64,000 bases of DNA, from the NCBI RefSeq assembly GCF_001884065.1, contig NZ_MACH01000127.1, positions 1 through 64,000 on the forward strand, read 5' to 3'. Below are positions 7,575 to 16,378 of this stretch, in pieces. The notes beneath the pieces are model-generated. The model was given only the letters and a program-made list of their open reading frames with translations. It did no database searches and was not told the origin of the DNA. Made by a program: the position numbers and the translations under genes. The first letter of the stretch is position 1; the number at the start of each line of letters is the position of its first letter. Source of the DNA: Bacillus proteolyticus. Lineage in GTDB: Bacteria > Bacillota > Bacilli > Bacillales > Bacillaceae_G.

Positions 7575-8822
7575 CTACATAAACTTATTTTCTAACTTTT
7601 GTTGAAACGACTTCTCTTGCTTACGTAGTAGTTGACTACCTCTCTGTAAAAGCGATGTTCCATACTTATCATTAATTTGATCAATGACAGCAAGTAGCGG
7701 TTCTTTTTTCGCATCCTCTTCAAATGAAAACAAATCTAATTGTTTCACCGATTCTGTCTTCCACTCTATTTCAGTAGCTGTAACACCTAGTAAACGAACG
7801 GAATCACCGTCCCAATGTTGCTTCCATAAACGGGATGCTGCTTGAAAAATATCGCATTCTTCCCAAATCGCATTTTTCAATTGCTTACTCCGTGTTACTG
7901 TTCGCCTATCATGGTATTTAATCATAATTTGTATATTATAGCTGACAAGGGTTCGCTTTTGTAACCTTTTACTCACTGACTTTGATAAACGTTCTAACAT
8001 ATCAAGTAATTCTTTCTCTTCATCCATATCCTTTGAAAAGGTCATCGAATTACCGACACTTTTATGCTGTCCCATTTGACTCGGATCAACTTCCCTATCA
8101 TCCATACCTTTTGCACGTCTTTGTAAATCAACAACGTGCTTTCCAATTTTAGCGCGAATGATATGCTCGTCTCCCTTTGCCAATTGTTCAATTGTCTGTA
8201 TATGAATATCATTTAATTTTTCAGCTGTTTTCTCTCCGATTCCATGCATCTCTGCAACTGATCGTGGCCAAATAATTTCTGGAATATCACGTTTTCGAAG
8301 CACAGTAATACCAAGTGGTTTTTTCATATCTGAAGCGGTCTTTGCTAGAAAAAGATTTGGAGCAATTCCAATACTACACGGAAGCTGTAACTCTGTTAAT
8401 AACGCTTGTTGAATCATCTTTGCTATTTCAAGAGGCGAACCGAGTGCATAGCAATCTGTAATATCTAAATACCCTTCATCTATCGAAACTGGTTGTATTT
8501 TTTCTGTAAAACGGGAAAGTATTTGAAACATTTGAAATGAAGCTTCGCGATATAGTGTAAAATTAGGACGCCTCACAACTAATTGCGGGCATAATCGCTT
8601 TGCTTCCCAAAGGGGCATCGTCGTACGTATTCCATATGCTCTCGCTTCATAACTACATGTTATGATAATCCCTTTTCTCTCTTTTTCATTCCCCGCAATC
8701 GCTAATGGCTTTCCTTGTAATGATGGGTCATGAGCAATTTCGACAGATGCGAAAAAACAATTCATATCTACATGTAAAATAACACGACCATTTTTCGGAT
8801 ACATTTCTCGCATAATACTCAT
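7575..8822 (-). CDS. dinB: DNA polymerase IV (Y family)
   Basis: A 415-residue translesion polymerase. Metal-binding carboxylates are visible in HVDMNCFF (Asp19) and SIDEGYLD (about residue 117); a helix-hairpin-helix region (MHGIGEKTAEKLNDI) and the little-finger domain follow. QLDLF near residue 360 is a typical beta-clamp binding motif. It copies past damaged bases at the replication fork. Start ATG 8822 (MSIMREMYPKNGR) agrees with the B. anthracis protein as I recall it; GGAGGAG lies immediately upstream, so ATG 8813 is an alternative with better spacing. Equivalent to yqjH of B. subtilis. Confidence 0.95.
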   Translation of the reverse strand: MSIMREMYPKNGRVILHVDMNCFFASVEIAHDPSLQGKPLAIAGNEKERKGIIITCSYEARAYGIRTTMPLWEAKRLCPQLVVRRPNFTLYREASFQMFQILSRFTEKIQPVSIDEGYLDITDCYALGSPLEIAKMIQQALLTELQLPCSIGIAPNLFLAKTASDMKKPLGITVLRKRDIPEIIWPRSVAEMHGIGEKTAEKLNDIHIQTIEQLAKGDEHIIRAKIGKHVVDLQRRAKGMDDREVDPSQMGQHKSVGNSMTFSKDMDEEKELLDMLERLSKSVSKRLQKRTLVSYNIQIMIKYHDRRTVTRSKQLKNAIWEECDIFQAASRLWKQHWDGDSVRLLGVTATEIEWKTESVKQLDLFSFEEDAKKEPLLAVIDQINDKYGTSLLQRGSQLLRKQEKSFQQKLENKFM

Positions 8823-8955
8823 CTCCTCCAAAGAACATCCGTTCCTTTATTATATCAAATTCATGTACAATATAATAATTACTTATTCTTTTTATCCTTA
8901 TTTTTGCTATACTTAATACGAAGGATGGATATTATTGTAAAAGGAGTGACTTATT

Positions 8956-9156
8956 ATGAAACCAAATAATAAGCTCAACTATACATTCGTTATTATTATT
9001 TTAATTATCTTAATCAATTATTTGCTACTTCCGATGTTCAATATTAATGTGGCTGGACTCCTTCCTCGTTTACTTAGCATCGCAACAACTTATGTACTCC
9101 CATGGATTTTCTTATACTGGCTTATCCGTCTTGTGAAAGCAATTGAATCAAAATAA
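8956..9156 (+). CDS. Small two-helix membrane protein
   Basis: A 66-residue protein starting MKPNNKLNYTFVIIILI after AAAAGGAGTGA. Two hydrophobic segments (about residues 9-27 and 40-60) are separated by a short FNINVAGLLPRL loop; the tail RLVKAIESK is charged. It is divergent from dinB and ends in a strong bidirectional terminator. No function is recognised; it looks like a conserved B. cereus-group hypothetical. Confidence 0.8.
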   Translation: MKPNNKLNYTFVIIILIILINYLLLPMFNINVAGLLPRLLSIATTYVLPWIFLYWLIRLVKAIESK

Positions 9157-9193
9157 AAAAGCGTGTAAATCACAATTGATTTACACGCTTTTT
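9156..9193. terminator. Bidirectional terminator
   Basis: 17-base stem AAAAAGCGTGTAAATCA / TGATTTACACGCTTTTT between convergent genes at 9156 and 9202; A-run and T-run on either side suit both directions. Confidence 0.9.
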
Positions 9194-9201
9194 CTAGTTA
9201 A

Positions 9202-10320
9202 TTACTTCGCTACTTCTTCAATAATAGCTACAACTAACTCTGCTGTTTTCGCTAATTCTTCAACAGGAATTTTTTCATTTGTTGTATGAATTTCTTCATA
9301 ACCAACTGCTAAGTTAACTGTTGGGATACCGTGTCCTGCGATTACGTTCGCATCACTTCCGCCACCACTTTGGTGAAGAGAAGGTGTACGGCCAATGTTT
9401 TCAGCAGCGCGTTTCGCAACTTCTACAACGTGATCTCCATCAGCAAACTTAAAACCTGGGTACATAACATTTACTTCAACGTCTGCATGGCCACCCATTT
9501 CTTTTGCAGTTGTTTCAAATGCTTCTTTCATTTTTGCAACTTGCGCTTCCATTTTCCCATTGATTAAAGAACGAGCTTCCGCAAAAATTTGAACATGATC
9601 GCAAACGATATTTGTTTGTGTACCACCCTCAAAACGCCCAATATTTGCAGTTGTTTCAGAATCGATACGACCAAGTGGCATCTTTGCAATTGCTTTTGCT
9701 GCGATAGTAATTGCAGATACACCCTTTTCTGGTGCTACGCCAGCGTGCGCTGTTTTCCCACGAATAATCGCATTCACTTTCGCTTGTGTTGGCGCTGCAA
9801 CTACGATTTCACCAACTTTTCCATCGCTATCTAATGCATAACCATATTTTGCTGTAATGCGCTCGCGATCCAACGCTTTTGCACCAACAAGACCAGATTC
9901 TTCTCCAACTGTAATAATAAACTCAATTTTACCATGAGGGATGTTTTTCTCTTTTAAAACACGAATTGCTTCAAACATAGATGCTAAACCAGCTTTATCA
10001 TCCGCTCCTAAAATAGTAGTCCCATCTGATACGATATATCCATCTTTAATAGAAGGCTTAATTCCATTACCAGGAACTACTGTATCCATATGAGAAGTGA
10101 AATAAATTGTATCAACACCGTCTTTTGTTGCTGGTAAAGTACAAATTAAGTTACCTGCACCATGACCAGTCACGCCCATCGTGTCATCCTCAAATACTTC
10201 TACACCTAAAGCAGTAAATTTCTCTGTTAACACTTTGCAAATTTCTGCTTCAAATTTTGTTTCAGAATCTACTTGTACTAACTCCATGAATTCATTTACT
10301 AAACGTTCTTGATTAATCAT
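9202..10320 (-). CDS. yqjE: M20-family metallopeptidase, peptidase T-like
   Basis: A 372-residue zinc peptidase of the PepT/YqjE group. Motifs in order: HMDTV (about residue 76) with the first metal ligand, GADDKAG (about 103) with the bridging Asp, GEESGLVGA (about 138) with catalytic and ligand Glu, and a C-terminal GGGSDANV and HTTNE. The central part is the dimerisation insert. It should release N-terminal residues from short peptides in the cytoplasm; the real substrate is not known. Monocistronic, minus strand, sitting between dinB and artPQR as in B. subtilis. Confidence 0.9.
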   Translation of the reverse strand: MINQERLVNEFMELVQVDSETKFEAEICKVLTEKFTALGVEVFEDDTMGVTGHGAGNLICTLPATKDGVDTIYFTSHMDTVVPGNGIKPSIKDGYIVSDGTTILGADDKAGLASMFEAIRVLKEKNIPHGKIEFIITVGEESGLVGAKALDRERITAKYGYALDSDGKVGEIVVAAPTQAKVNAIIRGKTAHAGVAPEKGVSAITIAAKAIAKMPLGRIDSETTANIGRFEGGTQTNIVCDHVQIFAEARSLINGKMEAQVAKMKEAFETTAKEMGGHADVEVNVMYPGFKFADGDHVVEVAKRAAENIGRTPSLHQSGGGSDANVIAGHGIPTVNLAVGYEEIHTTNEKIPVEELAKTAELVVAIIEEVAK

Positions 10321-10402
10321 AAGACTGCGCCTCCTGCACTACCATTATGTATGTAACAATATTAATTATAACAGAATTTCGCAAAAGTTTCGAAATACAA
10401 GA

Positions 10403-10440
10403 CAAAAAACAGATGGTTCACACATCTAGATACCCATCTG
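10403..10440 (-). terminator. Terminator of the acetyltransferase gene
   Basis: CAGATGG / CCATCTG stem (10410-10440) followed on the reverse strand by TTTTTTG, seven bases past the stop codon at 10448. Confidence 0.7.
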
Positions 10441-10447
10441 CTTTCTA

Positions 10448-10993
10448 TTACTCGTTTAACAACACCCAGCGCATATGATCTTCCCAAACACCATTAACCA
10501 TTAGCATTTTTCGAGATACACCTTCATATTGAAATCCTATTTTCGTCACTACTTGTATAGATGCTAAATTACGCGGCATGATCGGTGCTTCTATACGATG
10601 TAAATGAAATTCTTTAAAGGTAACTTGAATTGCTTTTCTAAGCGCTTCTGTTGTATAACCTTTATTCAATTCTTCCTTATCTAATTTATAGCCAAGTACA
10701 CAAGATTGATAAATTCCGCGAACAATTAGATTAAATGAAATACATCCAATAATTTTTGTATCATCACCCTTTTTAAAAATCCACAGTCTGATGATTTTAC
10801 CTTCCGCGAACTCTTTTCTATCCTTTTGTAACTTTTTCTTTTGATAATCTAACGTGAAAAAATCCTCTGGTCTATATTCTTCCCACGCTTTTAAAAACTC
10901 ACGATTTTTGTCGTAATATTGAAGAACTTTTTCCGCATACGACTCATCAATTTCTCTTAAATGTAAACGCTCTGTTTCGTATATTTTCATCAT
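10448..10993 (-). CDS. GNAT acetyltransferase, RimJ-like
   Basis: A 181-residue GNAT protein: MKIYETERLHLREI at the start, beta strand 4 with IIGCISFN, the acetyl-CoA loop region LNKGYTTEALRKAI, then HRIEAPIMPRNLASIQVVTKIGFQYEG, typical of the RimJ/RimL group that acetylates N-termini or small amines. ATG 10993 or ATG 10990 both fit GGAGA; the first is taken. It stands alone with its own terminator. Substrate unknown. Confidence 0.88.
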   Translation of the reverse strand: MMKIYETERLHLREIDESYAEKVLQYYDKNREFLKAWEEYRPEDFFTLDYQKKKLQKDRKEFAEGKIIRLWIFKKGDDTKIIGCISFNLIVRGIYQSCVLGYKLDKEELNKGYTTEALRKAIQVTFKEFHLHRIEAPIMPRNLASIQVVTKIGFQYEGVSRKMLMVNGVWEDHMRWVLLNE

Positions 10994-11181
10994 CGTATCT
11001 CCATTCTTCATGCTTGCATAACAAAAACTAATAATCTACCTTTTAACATATTCTCTACGTATGCTCAAATTTCCTGTAATATTTTGCACCCCCTTCCCGA
11101 ATTTTGTCCTTTCTCTCCCCTTGTCCATAATTTCATTTCTCGTTACAATGAAATTGTACTGATTTGCAAGGAGGTTTAACT

Positions 11182-11274
11182 ATGCATAAAAAAGCTCAAA
11201 AAATTATGGTTTATATAATGCTAATTTCTATGCTTGTAACAACATTACTTACTGGCGCAAGTATGTTTTGGTAA
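11182..11274 (+). CDS. prli42: Stressosome-associated miniprotein Prli42
   Basis: A 30-residue protein starting MHKKAQKIMVYIMLISMLVT and ending GASMFW, with AAGGAGG eight bases before ATG 11182. The layout, a few basic residues, KxxVYxML, one membrane helix and TTLLTGxxMF at the C-terminus, matches the Prli42 family first described in Listeria, where it ties the stressosome to the membrane. Being so short it is easily missed by gene finders. It has its own terminator directly after the stop codon. The function in Bacillus is inferred from the family. Confidence 0.85.
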   Translation: MHKKAQKIMVYIMLISMLVTTLLTGASMFW

Positions 11275-11301
11275 AAAGGACGATTCACTCGTCCTTTTTT
11301 T
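11273..11301 (+). terminator. Terminator of prli42
   Basis: AAAAGGACGA / TCGTCCTTTT with loop TTCAC and a run of seven T, starting at the stop codon. Confidence 0.9.
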
Positions 11302-11321
11302 ACTGCTTACACATACAAAAC

Positions 11322-11348
11322 AGACCATCTCGAAATCGAGATAGTCTA
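11322..11348 (-). terminator. Terminator of the 79-residue membrane protein gene
   Basis: AGACCATCTCG / CGAGATAGTCT stem (one mismatch) 16 bases past the stop at 11365, followed on the reverse strand by GTTTTGT. Confidence 0.65.
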
Positions 11349-11364
11349 TTTTGTATTGAACATT

Positions 11365-11604
11365 TTATTTTATATATAGTACAACTGCTACAATGCTAAA
11401 GGAAAAAGCCATTACAAGCGCTATTACAAAGCTTGTATATTGTTTCTGCTGAAATGCCCCAATAACAAAAGTAAGATTGAGTAATGCCATAAATACAATC
11501 GCTACAACGTAAGAACATATATTAAAAGTTGCCAATATGAATGTAATAACAAATAGAAAACCCACAAAAAACTGCATATAAGAAATTTTCGGATTCAAGT
11601 ACAT
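11365..11604 (-). CDS. Small hydrophobic membrane protein, unknown
   Basis: A 79-residue protein starting MYLNPKISYMQFFVGFLF with three hydrophobic segments (about residues 10-28, 31-49 and 56-77) and few charges, so it is almost entirely membrane-embedded. The start follows AAGGGG. It lies alone between prli42 and the L,D-transpeptidase. I do not recognise a family. Confidence 0.7.
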   Translation of the reverse strand: MYLNPKISYMQFFVGFLFVITFILATFNICSYVVAIVFMALLNLTFVIGAFQQKQYTSFVIALVMAFSFSIVAVVLYIK

Positions 11605-11640
11605 ATAAGCAACCCCTTTATCTATTTTTACCCCGATTTG

Positions 11641-11694
11641 TGTGGGCTAATAATCAGCGGGGAATAACCTCCCACTGATTAAAGTTTCACTTTA
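11641..11694 (-). repeat. Hairpin repeat (bcr-like), copy 2
   Basis: Reading in the direction of the L,D-transpeptidase gene, AGTGAAACTTTAATCAGTGG leads into a hairpin closed by AATCAGYGGG / CCCRCTGATT. It lies 41 bases past that gene's stop codon and shares its core with copies at 6652 and 59655. Confidence 0.7.
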
Positions 11695-11734
11695 TCTTTC
11701 TATATTTTCATTAACGCATGGTTATGTACACATG

Positions 11735-12295
11735 TCAAGACAACTTATAATAAAAGAAAAAGCCAACTTTTGTGTCGACTTTTTCATATGCAATGGCACC
11801 TTTTTCTTTTGCCAATTGCTGAAATGATTTTTTCGATTTCACAATCCATACTTTCGTTCCAATCGGAATACGATCAAATAAATATTCCACATCGTTTTTC
11901 TTCATTCTTATACATCCTTGTGAAATATACTTTCCAATTGAACTAGGTTGGTTTGTTCCATGTATTCCATATTTACTCCCATCAGTTCCTCTTGCATTAA
12001 ATCCAATCCACCTTGATCCAAGTGGATTTTTTGGTGATCCACCTGGAATATCCTTTGCAATATAGTACGGATCCTTCGCCTTCATTACAATATCAAAAGT
12101 TCCTTCTGGGGTTAATTCATTCGTTTTTCCTGTCGCTACTGGAAAAACCTTTTGGATTTTCCCATCGTCAATATAAGCTAACTTATTCGTCGCTTTATTT
12201 ACAATAATAAAAGGATCTCCGGTACGCGGATTATCACCAAGAGGCCAGATCGGTGATAAAGAAAGACATAATATGAAAGAGAGAAGATACGGCAT
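11735..12295 (-). CDS. L,D-transpeptidase (YkuD domain)
   Basis: A 186-residue protein with an N-terminal hydrophobic signal (MPYLLSFILCLSLSPIW) and a YkuD catalytic domain. The active-site signature is visible as YGIHGT followed by SQGCIRM, holding the catalytic His and Cys. Such enzymes make 3-3 cross-links in peptidoglycan or attach proteins to it; in spore formers some act on the spore wall. It is exported and acts outside the membrane. The last 20 residues after the domain are lysine-rich. It follows yqjA by 16 bases and may be co-transcribed. Confidence 0.9.
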   Translation of the reverse strand: MPYLLSFILCLSLSPIWPLGDNPRTGDPFIIVNKATNKLAYIDDGKIQKVFPVATGKTNELTPEGTFDIVMKAKDPYYIAKDIPGGSPKNPLGSRWIGFNARGTDGSKYGIHGTNQPSSIGKYISQGCIRMKKNDVEYLFDRIPIGTKVWIVKSKKSFQQLAKEKGAIAYEKVDTKVGFFFYYKLS

Positions 12296-12311
12296 ATGTA
12301 ATTCCTACCTT

Positions 12312-13280
12312 CTATATAAGTTCTTTTATATTATCCTTTCCCTTAAAGCGACTTTTAATGAGTAAATATTGCTCCATTTCATACACAAGTTGAACAAGTT
12401 TCGCACGTATCTCAAATTCTTCACGTGTAACTGGCAATGGCATGTCTCTAAATAATTCTCGCATTTCTTGAAGCTGTCTTAAGGAAATAACCCCGGTACT
12501 CTCCGGGCTAATGGCATTTCCAATGTTTTCAACCACATCCGCAATCATGTCAGCTTGTTCATATGTCCATGATAAAGAAGCTGCTAATGGTATCATCCGC
12601 TCTAAAATTTCGAACTGTTGCATGCGCATATTAAAATAACGATAGTAATAGCCATCTTCTCGCATAAATGCATTCTCAAGTTTCTTAAACGATAAATCCC
12701 TTGCTTCATTTAGCATATTTTCAGTTTCAATAAGTTCTGCCCCGCTCCAACTACTTTCTCTGTTTCGTAAATACACGACCATTTCAAACAAAATTGTTTT
12801 AAAATTACTTTCTATTTTATCCTGATACTCTTTTAGCTTATTTTCACTACTTGGCATATACATATTCACTAATAAAGCCACGCTAATCCCTATCGTTAAT
12901 ATCGCAATTTCATTTCCAACAATAAGCCATGTAATTTGTTTCAATGAATATAAATGCATCACAATAACTGAACTCGTGACAATACCTTCTTGAATTTTAA
13001 GCATAACTGCAGTCGGAATAAATGTAAGTAATAACATGCTAATTGCAAGTGGTGTATATCCAATTGTTTCAAAAATACAAAACGCGAATACCATTGATAA
13101 TACACAAGCTAAAAAACGATGTAACGACACTTGAAGTGATTTACGTTTCGTATTTTGTACACATAATATAACTAAAATACCCGCTGAACTATAAAATTCT
13201 AATCCTAATAACTGAGCAATAAAAACTGCGGCGCCTGTCCCTATTGCTGTTTTTACTGTACGGTATCCAATTCTGAACAT
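12312..13280 (-). CDS. yqjA: Aromatic acid exporter-type membrane protein YqjA
   Basis: A 322-residue protein with six membrane helices in the first 170 residues and a soluble helical C-terminal half, the pattern of the ArAE/FUSC family seen in B. subtilis YqjA (322 residues). ATG 13280 (MFRIGYRTVKTAIGTG) was chosen because AGGAG lies seven bases upstream; the longer frame to 13337 lacks a ribosome site. The transported substrate is not known. It lies just downstream of artPQR, separated by a terminator. Confidence 0.85.
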   Translation of the reverse strand: MFRIGYRTVKTAIGTGAAVFIAQLLGLEFYSSAGILVILCVQNTKRKSLQVSLHRFLACVLSMVFAFCIFETIGYTPLAISMLLLTFIPTAVMLKIQEGIVTSSVIVMHLYSLKQITWLIVGNEIAILTIGISVALLVNMYMPSSENKLKEYQDKIESNFKTILFEMVVYLRNRESSWSGAELIETENMLNEARDLSFKKLENAFMREDGYYYRYFNMRMQQFEILERMIPLAASLSWTYEQADMIADVVENIGNAISPESTGVISLRQLQEMRELFRDMPLPVTREEFEIRAKLVQLVYEMEQYLLIKSRFKGKDNIKELI

Positions 13281-13324
13281 AGCATTGCTCCTATATGTAT
13301 AAACGTATTTACAGTTAGTATAAA

Positions 13325-13352
13325 AAAAGGATGACACAATGTCATCCTTTTC
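13325..13352 (-). terminator. Terminator of artPQR
   Basis: AAAAGGATGACA / TGTCATCCTTTT hairpin followed on the reverse strand by TTTTTTTATAC, 28 bases after the artR stop. Confidence 0.85.
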
Positions 13353-13380
13353 TACTTATTATTCACGTAACCTTGACATA

Positions 13381-14103
13381 TTACAATATTTTTTGTAAAA
13401 ATTGTTGCGCACGCTCACTTTTCGGTGCTGCAAAAAATTCTGATGGTGCACTATCTTCTACAAGCTTTCCACCATCTAAAAAGAGAACGCGGTCTGCTAC
13501 TTCTTTTGCAAATCCCATTTCATGTGTAACGATTGCCATTGTCATTCCTGTCGTAACTAATGATTTCATAACTTCTAACACTTCTTTCACCATTTCTGGA
13601 TCTAGCGCAGAGGTCGGTTCATCAAATAACATAACTTCCGGTTCCATCGCTAGTGCCCTCGCAATTGCTACACGTTGCTTTTGTCCTCCTGAAAGACGAT
13701 TGGGATATGCATCTTTCTTATCTAATAACCCTACTTTTTCTAAAAGTTTCTCAGCTTTTTTTTCAGCCTCTTGCTTCGTCACTCCTTTTACATTGATAGG
13801 GGCATAAGTAATATTTTCTAATACAGTCATATGAGGGAATAGGTGAAAATGTTGAAATACCATTCCGACATTTTCACGAACGTGCATAATATTCGTTTTC
13901 GGATTCGTTACTTCTTCCGTTCCAATCCAAATGTGACCATCTGTCGGCGCTTCTAATACATTCATACAGCGTAAAAATGTTGATTTTCCAGATCCAGACG
14001 GTCCGATAATTGCAACAACTTCTCCTTTTTCAATCGTTGTTGTAATTCCTTTTAATACTTCATTTTTTCCAAATGATTTATGAAGGTTGTCAATTTTAAT
14101 CAC
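13381..14103 (-). CDS. artR: Amino-acid ABC transporter ATPase (arginine type)
   Basis: A 240-residue ABC ATPase of the polar amino acid uptake class. Walker [10 protein letters not shown] is at residues 34-42, signature LSGGQKQR near 137, Walker [13 protein letters not shown] near 158 and the H-loop THEMG near 193. It powers import through ArtQ. The gene overlaps artQ by eight or more bases, which suggests translational coupling. Homologue of B. subtilis ArtR (YqiZ). Substrate arginine is by homology; other basic or polar amino acids are possible. Confidence 0.92.
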   Translation of the reverse strand: MIKIDNLHKSFGKNEVLKGITTTIEKGEVVAIIGPSGSGKSTFLRCMNVLEAPTDGHIWIGTEEVTNPKTNIMHVRENVGMVFQHFHLFPHMTVLENITYAPINVKGVTKQEAEKKAEKLLEKVGLLDKKDAYPNRLSGGQKQRVAIARALAMEPEVMLFDEPTSALDPEMVKEVLEVMKSLVTTGMTMAIVTHEMGFAKEVADRVLFLDGGKLVEDSAPSEFFAAPKSERAQQFLQKIL

Positions 14104-14755
14104 TTTTCTTCATTCTCCCTTCAATTGCCTTCCCGACTAATGTAAGAATAATTACTAATATATAATAAATAAGTCCAACAAACAGTAATGGTTCAAGATA
14201 TTTAAATGTTTCACCGCCTACAATATAAGCACGGCGCATTAAATCTGTTGCTCCAATTACAGTTACTACAGCCGATTCTTTCGTAAGAGTTGCAAACTCA
14301 TTTACAAGTGCTGGTAATATATTTTTTAAAGCTTGAGGAAAAATAATATTTCTCATCATTTTCCCGTAAGGAATCCCTAAAGCCATCGCTGCTTCTGTTT
14401 GTCCTTTATCGACCGCTTGAATGCCGGCACGAATTACTTCTGACATATATGCACCTGAATTTAAGCTAAATGCAAGTACAGCTGCTAAAAAGGCTGGTAT
14501 CTCATATCCAATCATTTGCGGAACACCGAAATAAATAATCATTAATTGCAATACAAGTGGTGTACCACGAAATATTGAAGTATATATATCTGCTGCAATA
14601 TTTAATGCTCGTATTCTAGCAATTTTGCAAAGTGCTAATAACGTCCCTAAAATAAATCCCGCTAAAGCTGATGCAGCTACAATTTTCAATGTAACTTCTA
14701 AGCCCTTTAATATATATGGTATTGAAGGCGTAATTGCCGAAAAATCTAGATTCAT
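14096..14755 (-). CDS. artQ: Amino-acid ABC transporter permease
   Basis: A 219-residue permease with about five helices and the inner-membrane component loop [22 protein letters not shown] that docks on the ATPase. [10 protein letters not shown] is the typical polar amino acid permease motif. ATG 14755 ([14 protein letters not shown]) is chosen; ATG 14764 is an alternative with the AGGGG site very close. Middle gene of artP-artQ-artR. Confidence 0.9.
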   Translation of the reverse strand: MNLDFSAITPSIPYILKGLEVTLKIVAASALAGFILGTLLALCKIARIRALNIAADIYTSIFRGTPLVLQLMIIYFGVPQMIGYEIPAFLAAVLAFSLNSGAYMSEVIRAGIQAVDKGQTEAAMALGIPYGKMMRNIIFPQALKNILPALVNEFATLTKESAVVTVIGATDLMRRAYIVGGETFKYLEPLLFVGLIYYILVIILTLVGKAIEGRMKKSD

Positions 14756-14791
14756 CCTTTTCATTCCCCTCACAGAAAGGTGAAAGGCAGC

Positions 14792-15574
14792 TTATTTTCC
14801 GCTGCCAAACCATTTCTTCACTAATTTATCCATTTCTCCATTTTCTTGCATTTTCTTAATTACTTTATTAAATTCTTCTGTTTTATCACTGTTTTTCGGA
14901 AGGGCAATTGCTGCACCTACTTCTTCTGGTGCTTCTTGAATTTCAACCCCTTGTAATTCTTTCATTTTTTCTAAATAATTTTTTGCAACTGTGTCTTCTA
15001 TAATTGCAGCGTCAAAACGACCAGCTTTAATTTCTTGTACGATTTCTGGTATACGGTCACGTCCCTCAGCTTTGAAATCGACTTGTTTTTGAAATTCTTT
15101 TGCCTTTTCTTCTTGAATTGATCCTGTTTGTACCCCTACTGTTTTACCTTTTAAATCTTCTAATGATTTAATATTAGAGCCCTTTTTTGAAACAATCATA
15201 TTTTTAGCAACAAAATAAATATCTGTGAAATCAGCATTGTTTTTACGCTCTGCAGTTGGTGTCATACCTGCCATAACGAAATCAACTTTTCCTGAGCTAA
15301 GAGATGCTAATAAACCGCCAAAATCCATGTCTTTCACTTTCACTTCATATCCAAGTTCTTTTCCGATATATTTGGCAATATCAACATCAAAACCGATAAT
15401 TTCATCACTTTTTGAAGCTTCCACGTATTCATACGGTTTATAGTCTGCTGAAGTCCCCATAACGAGTACTTTTTTATTTTTGCTATCCGCCGCCTTTTCT
15501 TCCCCATTACTACAAGCACTGAACATACTTACAATTAAAATAAGTGCAAATGATATTGATAATAACTTCTTCAT
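14792..15574 (-). CDS. artP: Amino-acid ABC transporter substrate-binding lipoprotein
   Basis: A 260-residue solute-binding protein. The signal MKKLLSISFALILIVSMFSAC has a lipobox ending at Cys21, so it is lipid-anchored outside the membrane. GTSADYKPYEY, GFDVDIAKYIGKELGY and the GVQTGS segment mark the type 2 periplasmic-binding fold of the amino acid class. First gene of the art operon; AGGGGGAAG precedes ATG 15574. The promoter region holds arginine-box-like sequences. Confidence 0.92.
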   Translation of the reverse strand: MKKLLSISFALILIVSMFSACSNGEEKAADSKNKKVLVMGTSADYKPYEYVEASKSDEIIGFDVDIAKYIGKELGYEVKVKDMDFGGLLASLSSGKVDFVMAGMTPTAERKNNADFTDIYFVAKNMIVSKKGSNIKSLEDLKGKTVGVQTGSIQEEKAKEFQKQVDFKAEGRDRIPEIVQEIKAGRFDAAIIEDTVAKNYLEKMKELQGVEIQEAPEEVGAAIALPKNSDKTEEFNKVIKKMQENGEMDKLVKKWFGSGK

Positions 15575-15709
15575 CTTTCTTCCCCCTAATAATGTATATT
15601 TAAAAGTTTAATAGAATATTTATTCGATGTTTGTATTGTATCAGCACTTTTATTTTTATGCAAGATTTAAAATAAAAATAAACACAAAAACATTATTAAG
15701 CTCGTTTCC

Positions 15710-15739
15710 AATGCATAAAAACATGTATAAAATAACAAT
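15710..15739. promoter_or_regulatory. ArgR/AhrC box-like sequences upstream of artP
   Basis: CATGTATAAAATAACAAT (15722-15739) matches about 13 of 18 bases of the B. subtilis ARG box I recall (CATGAATAAAAATTCAAG), and an overlapping weaker copy AATGCATAAAAACATGTA begins at 15710. They lie 136-165 bases upstream of artP. AT-rich DNA makes chance likeness easy. Confidence 0.35.
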
Positions 15740-15773
15740 CCTATGCATGTCTAATCATTATAAAAAATAAATA

Positions 15774-15815
15774 AAAAAGCGGTACGTCCACTTATTCGTG
15801 AACGTACCGCTTTTT
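15774..15815 (-). terminator. Terminator of brxB
   Basis: AAAAAGCGGTACGT / ACGTACCGCTTTTT stem, eight bases beyond the brxB stop codon, with T-rich sequence on the reverse strand. Confidence 0.9.
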
Positions 15816-15822
15816 CTCTTCC

Positions 15823-16257
15823 TTATAGTTCTTCGCAATTTTCTTCGAAGTAAGATTGTAGTTTTGCAATTACTTGCATTGGTTCATGACCTTCAATTTC
15901 ATGACGTTCTACCATCGTTACAATTTTTCCATCTTTTAATAAAGCGAATGATGGAGAAGAAGGTGGATATCCTTCGAAATATTCACGAGCTGTTGCTGTT
16001 GCTTCTTTATCTTGACCCGCAAATACCGTTACAAGGTGGTTAGGTCGTTTATCATAATGTACGGAATGTGCAGCAGCAGGGCGAGCAATGCCACCTGCAC
16101 AGCCACATACAGAGTTTACCATTACAAGTGTTGTACCATTTCTTTTAAATGCTTCTTCAACTGCTTCTGGTGTCGTTAATTCTGTATATCCAGCAGAAAC
16201 GATCTCCTCACGCGCTTGACGAACAACATCATTCATAAAAAAGTTAAAGTTAATCAA
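15823..16257 (-). CDS. brxB: Bacilliredoxin BrxB
   Basis: A 144-residue thioredoxin-fold protein with the CGC active site (Cys51 and Cys53) of bacilliredoxins, which remove bacillithiol from oxidised proteins in the cytoplasm. Around it [10 protein letters not shown] and [12 protein letters not shown] are strongly family-like. TTG 16257 is taken as start: GGAGG lies seven bases upstream, and the resulting [13 protein letters not shown] corresponds to the B. subtilis YqiW N-terminus; the internal ATG 16236 has no ribosome site. Neighbour of artPQR as in B. subtilis. Confidence 0.93.
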   Translation of the reverse strand: MINFNFFMNDVVRQAREEIVSAGYTELTTPEAVEEAFKRNGTTLVMVNSVCGCAGGIARPAAAHSVHYDKRPNHLVTVFAGQDKEATATAREYFEGYPPSSPSFALLKDGKIVTMVERHEIEGHEPMQVIAKLQSYFEENCEEL

Positions 16258-16343
16258 TCTTTTCCCTCCTCTAATTCTACCTATTTGTATCTTACCAGTT
16301 AATGTTTAGAGAATACAAGTAAGTTTACCTGTATTTCAGCATA

Positions 16344-16378
16344 GAAAAGGTGTTAGAGCCCTGCTCTAACACCTTTTC
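16344..16378 (-). terminator. Terminator of yjdF
   Basis: GAAAAGGTGTTAGAG / CTCTAACACCTTTTC perfect 15-base stem beginning right after the yjdF stop. Confidence 0.9.
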
